From NCBI GenBank assembly GCA_031283485.1, contig JAITBR010000062.1:1-6563 (forward strand): a stretch of 6,563 nt of DNA, given 5' to 3'. Shown piece by piece: positions 6,242 to 6,563 of this stretch. The notes beneath the pieces were generated by a model that saw only the letters and a list, made by a program, of their open reading frames with translations, searched no databases and was not told the origin of the DNA. The stretch is from Puniceicoccales bacterium. GTDB taxonomy: Bacteria; Verrucomicrobiota; Verrucomicrobiae; Opitutales; LL51. Made by a program: the position numbers and the translations under genes. Each line of letters opens with the position of its first letter. Position 1 is the stretch's first letter.

Positions 6242-6270
6242 TTGCAATATTTACGCGCCATCACTACCAT
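6242..6270 (+). promoter_or_regulatory. Possible sigma70-type promoter for the nitroreductase gene (leaderless arrangement)
   Basis: TTGCAA (6242-6247), a 17-bp spacer, then TACCAT (6265-6270), each with 4 of 6 consensus matches. The -10-like box ends seven bases before ATG 6278, so the predicted +1 is at or one base before the start codon. It lies in the divergent gap with the secretin. TTGCAA is its own reverse complement, but I found no matching -10 box for the secretin direction. Confidence 0.4.
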
Positions 6271-6277
6271 TCACTGC

Positions 6278-6563
6278 ATGGATGCGATTTTAAAAAGACA
6301 CAGTGCTAGGAGTTATTCTTCGGAATTGATTGATAATGTAATCATCGAAAAAATTGTGCATGCATGGATGTCAGCCCCTTCTGCAATGGGATCTAAGCCG
6401 TGGCATTTTATTGTAATTTCGGATCGCGACAAAATGAATGCGATAATGTACATCCACCCCTATGCTCAAATGCTATCGCAGGCGCAGCGAGCTATTTTAG
6501 TATGCGGGGATGTTGATGCGGAAATTTTGCCGAATTTTTTTCAGCAGAATTGTGCAGCTGCGA
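6278..6563 (+). CDS. Nitroreductase-family flavoprotein, N-terminal part (runs off the window edge)
   Basis: 95 codons are visible before the edge. Seen: ILKRHSARSYSSE (4-16), the family's N-terminal FMN-phosphate-binding RRSxRxF-type motif with R7, S9 and R11. Next is MSAPSAMGSKPWHFIVI (31-47), matching the conserved APSAxNxQPWxFxVV flavin-contact segment. Then HPYAQML (60-66), QAQRAILVCGD (68-78) and QQNCAAA (89-95), which correspond to the substrate/dimer region and the QDCSAA motif. Known: these FMN enzymes usually act as dimers and use NAD(P)H to reduce nitro compounds, quinones or other acceptors. The physiological substrate cannot be told from the sequence. ATG 6278 gives the family-typical N-terminus. 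There is no Shine-Dalgarno. It diverges from the secretin and has no evident functional link to it. Confidence 0.9.
   Translation, partial: MDAILKRHSARSYSSELIDNVIIEKIVHAWMSAPSAMGSKPWHFIVISDRDKMNAIMYIHPYAQMLSQAQRAILVCGDVDAEILPNFFQQNCAAA

Noticed and set aside
6191..6247. Longer secretin start at TTG 6245-6247
   Set aside because: It would put 19 extra residues before the signal peptide and use a rare start with no Shine-Dalgarno. ATG 6190 gives a normal charged N-terminus plus hydrophobic core.

Overview
The window looks like ordinary chromosomal DNA from a diderm (outer-membrane) bacterium with a moderately AT-rich genome. The secretin resembles the type IV pilus/type II secretion outer-membrane channels of the PVC group (Akkermansia Amuc_1098-like). 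Together with a short Alu-less SRP RNA and a near absence of Shine-Dalgarno sequences, this makes Verrucomicrobiota my best guess; the placement is an inference. I see no mobile element, CRISPR array, tRNA or rRNA.

Layout. Positions 1-220 (minus) hold the N-terminus of dnaX, the DNA polymerase III clamp-loader subunit, cut by the window edge. Positions 259-612 (minus) hold a small membrane diacylglycerol kinase (dgkA) just upstream of dnaX. Across a 54-bp divergent spacer, 667-2616 (plus) encodes a five-helix membrane protein with an LTA synthase/OpgB-type phosphoglycerol transferase domain. Positions 2660-3880 (plus) encode a GspF/PilC inner-membrane platform protein. Positions 3930-4024 (minus) are the SRP RNA gene ffs. 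Positions 4157-6190 (minus) encode a secretin with a TPR-like N-terminal region. Positions 6278-6563 (plus) are the start of a nitroreductase-family gene, cut by the window edge.

How the genes may work together. The divergent dgkA/phosphoglycerol-transferase pair makes metabolic sense: phosphatidylglycerol-dependent phosphoglycerol transfer releases diacylglycerol, which DgkA rephosphorylates. The GspF/PilC protein and the secretin, facing each other across ffs, are two parts of one type II secretion or type IV pilus machine. The ATPase and pilin genes are not here. ffs and dnaX are housekeeping genes.

The least expected signal is in the start regions. Three genes (gspF-like, dnaX, nitroreductase) have sigma70-like -35/-10 pairs whose -10 box ends 6-7 bases before the start codon, so transcription would begin at or next to the start codon (leaderless mRNA). 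None has a Shine-Dalgarno sequence. For the gspF-like gene the -10 box also lies inside a perfect 16-base hairpin sequence that runs into the GTG start. I found no clearly new multi-gene system.
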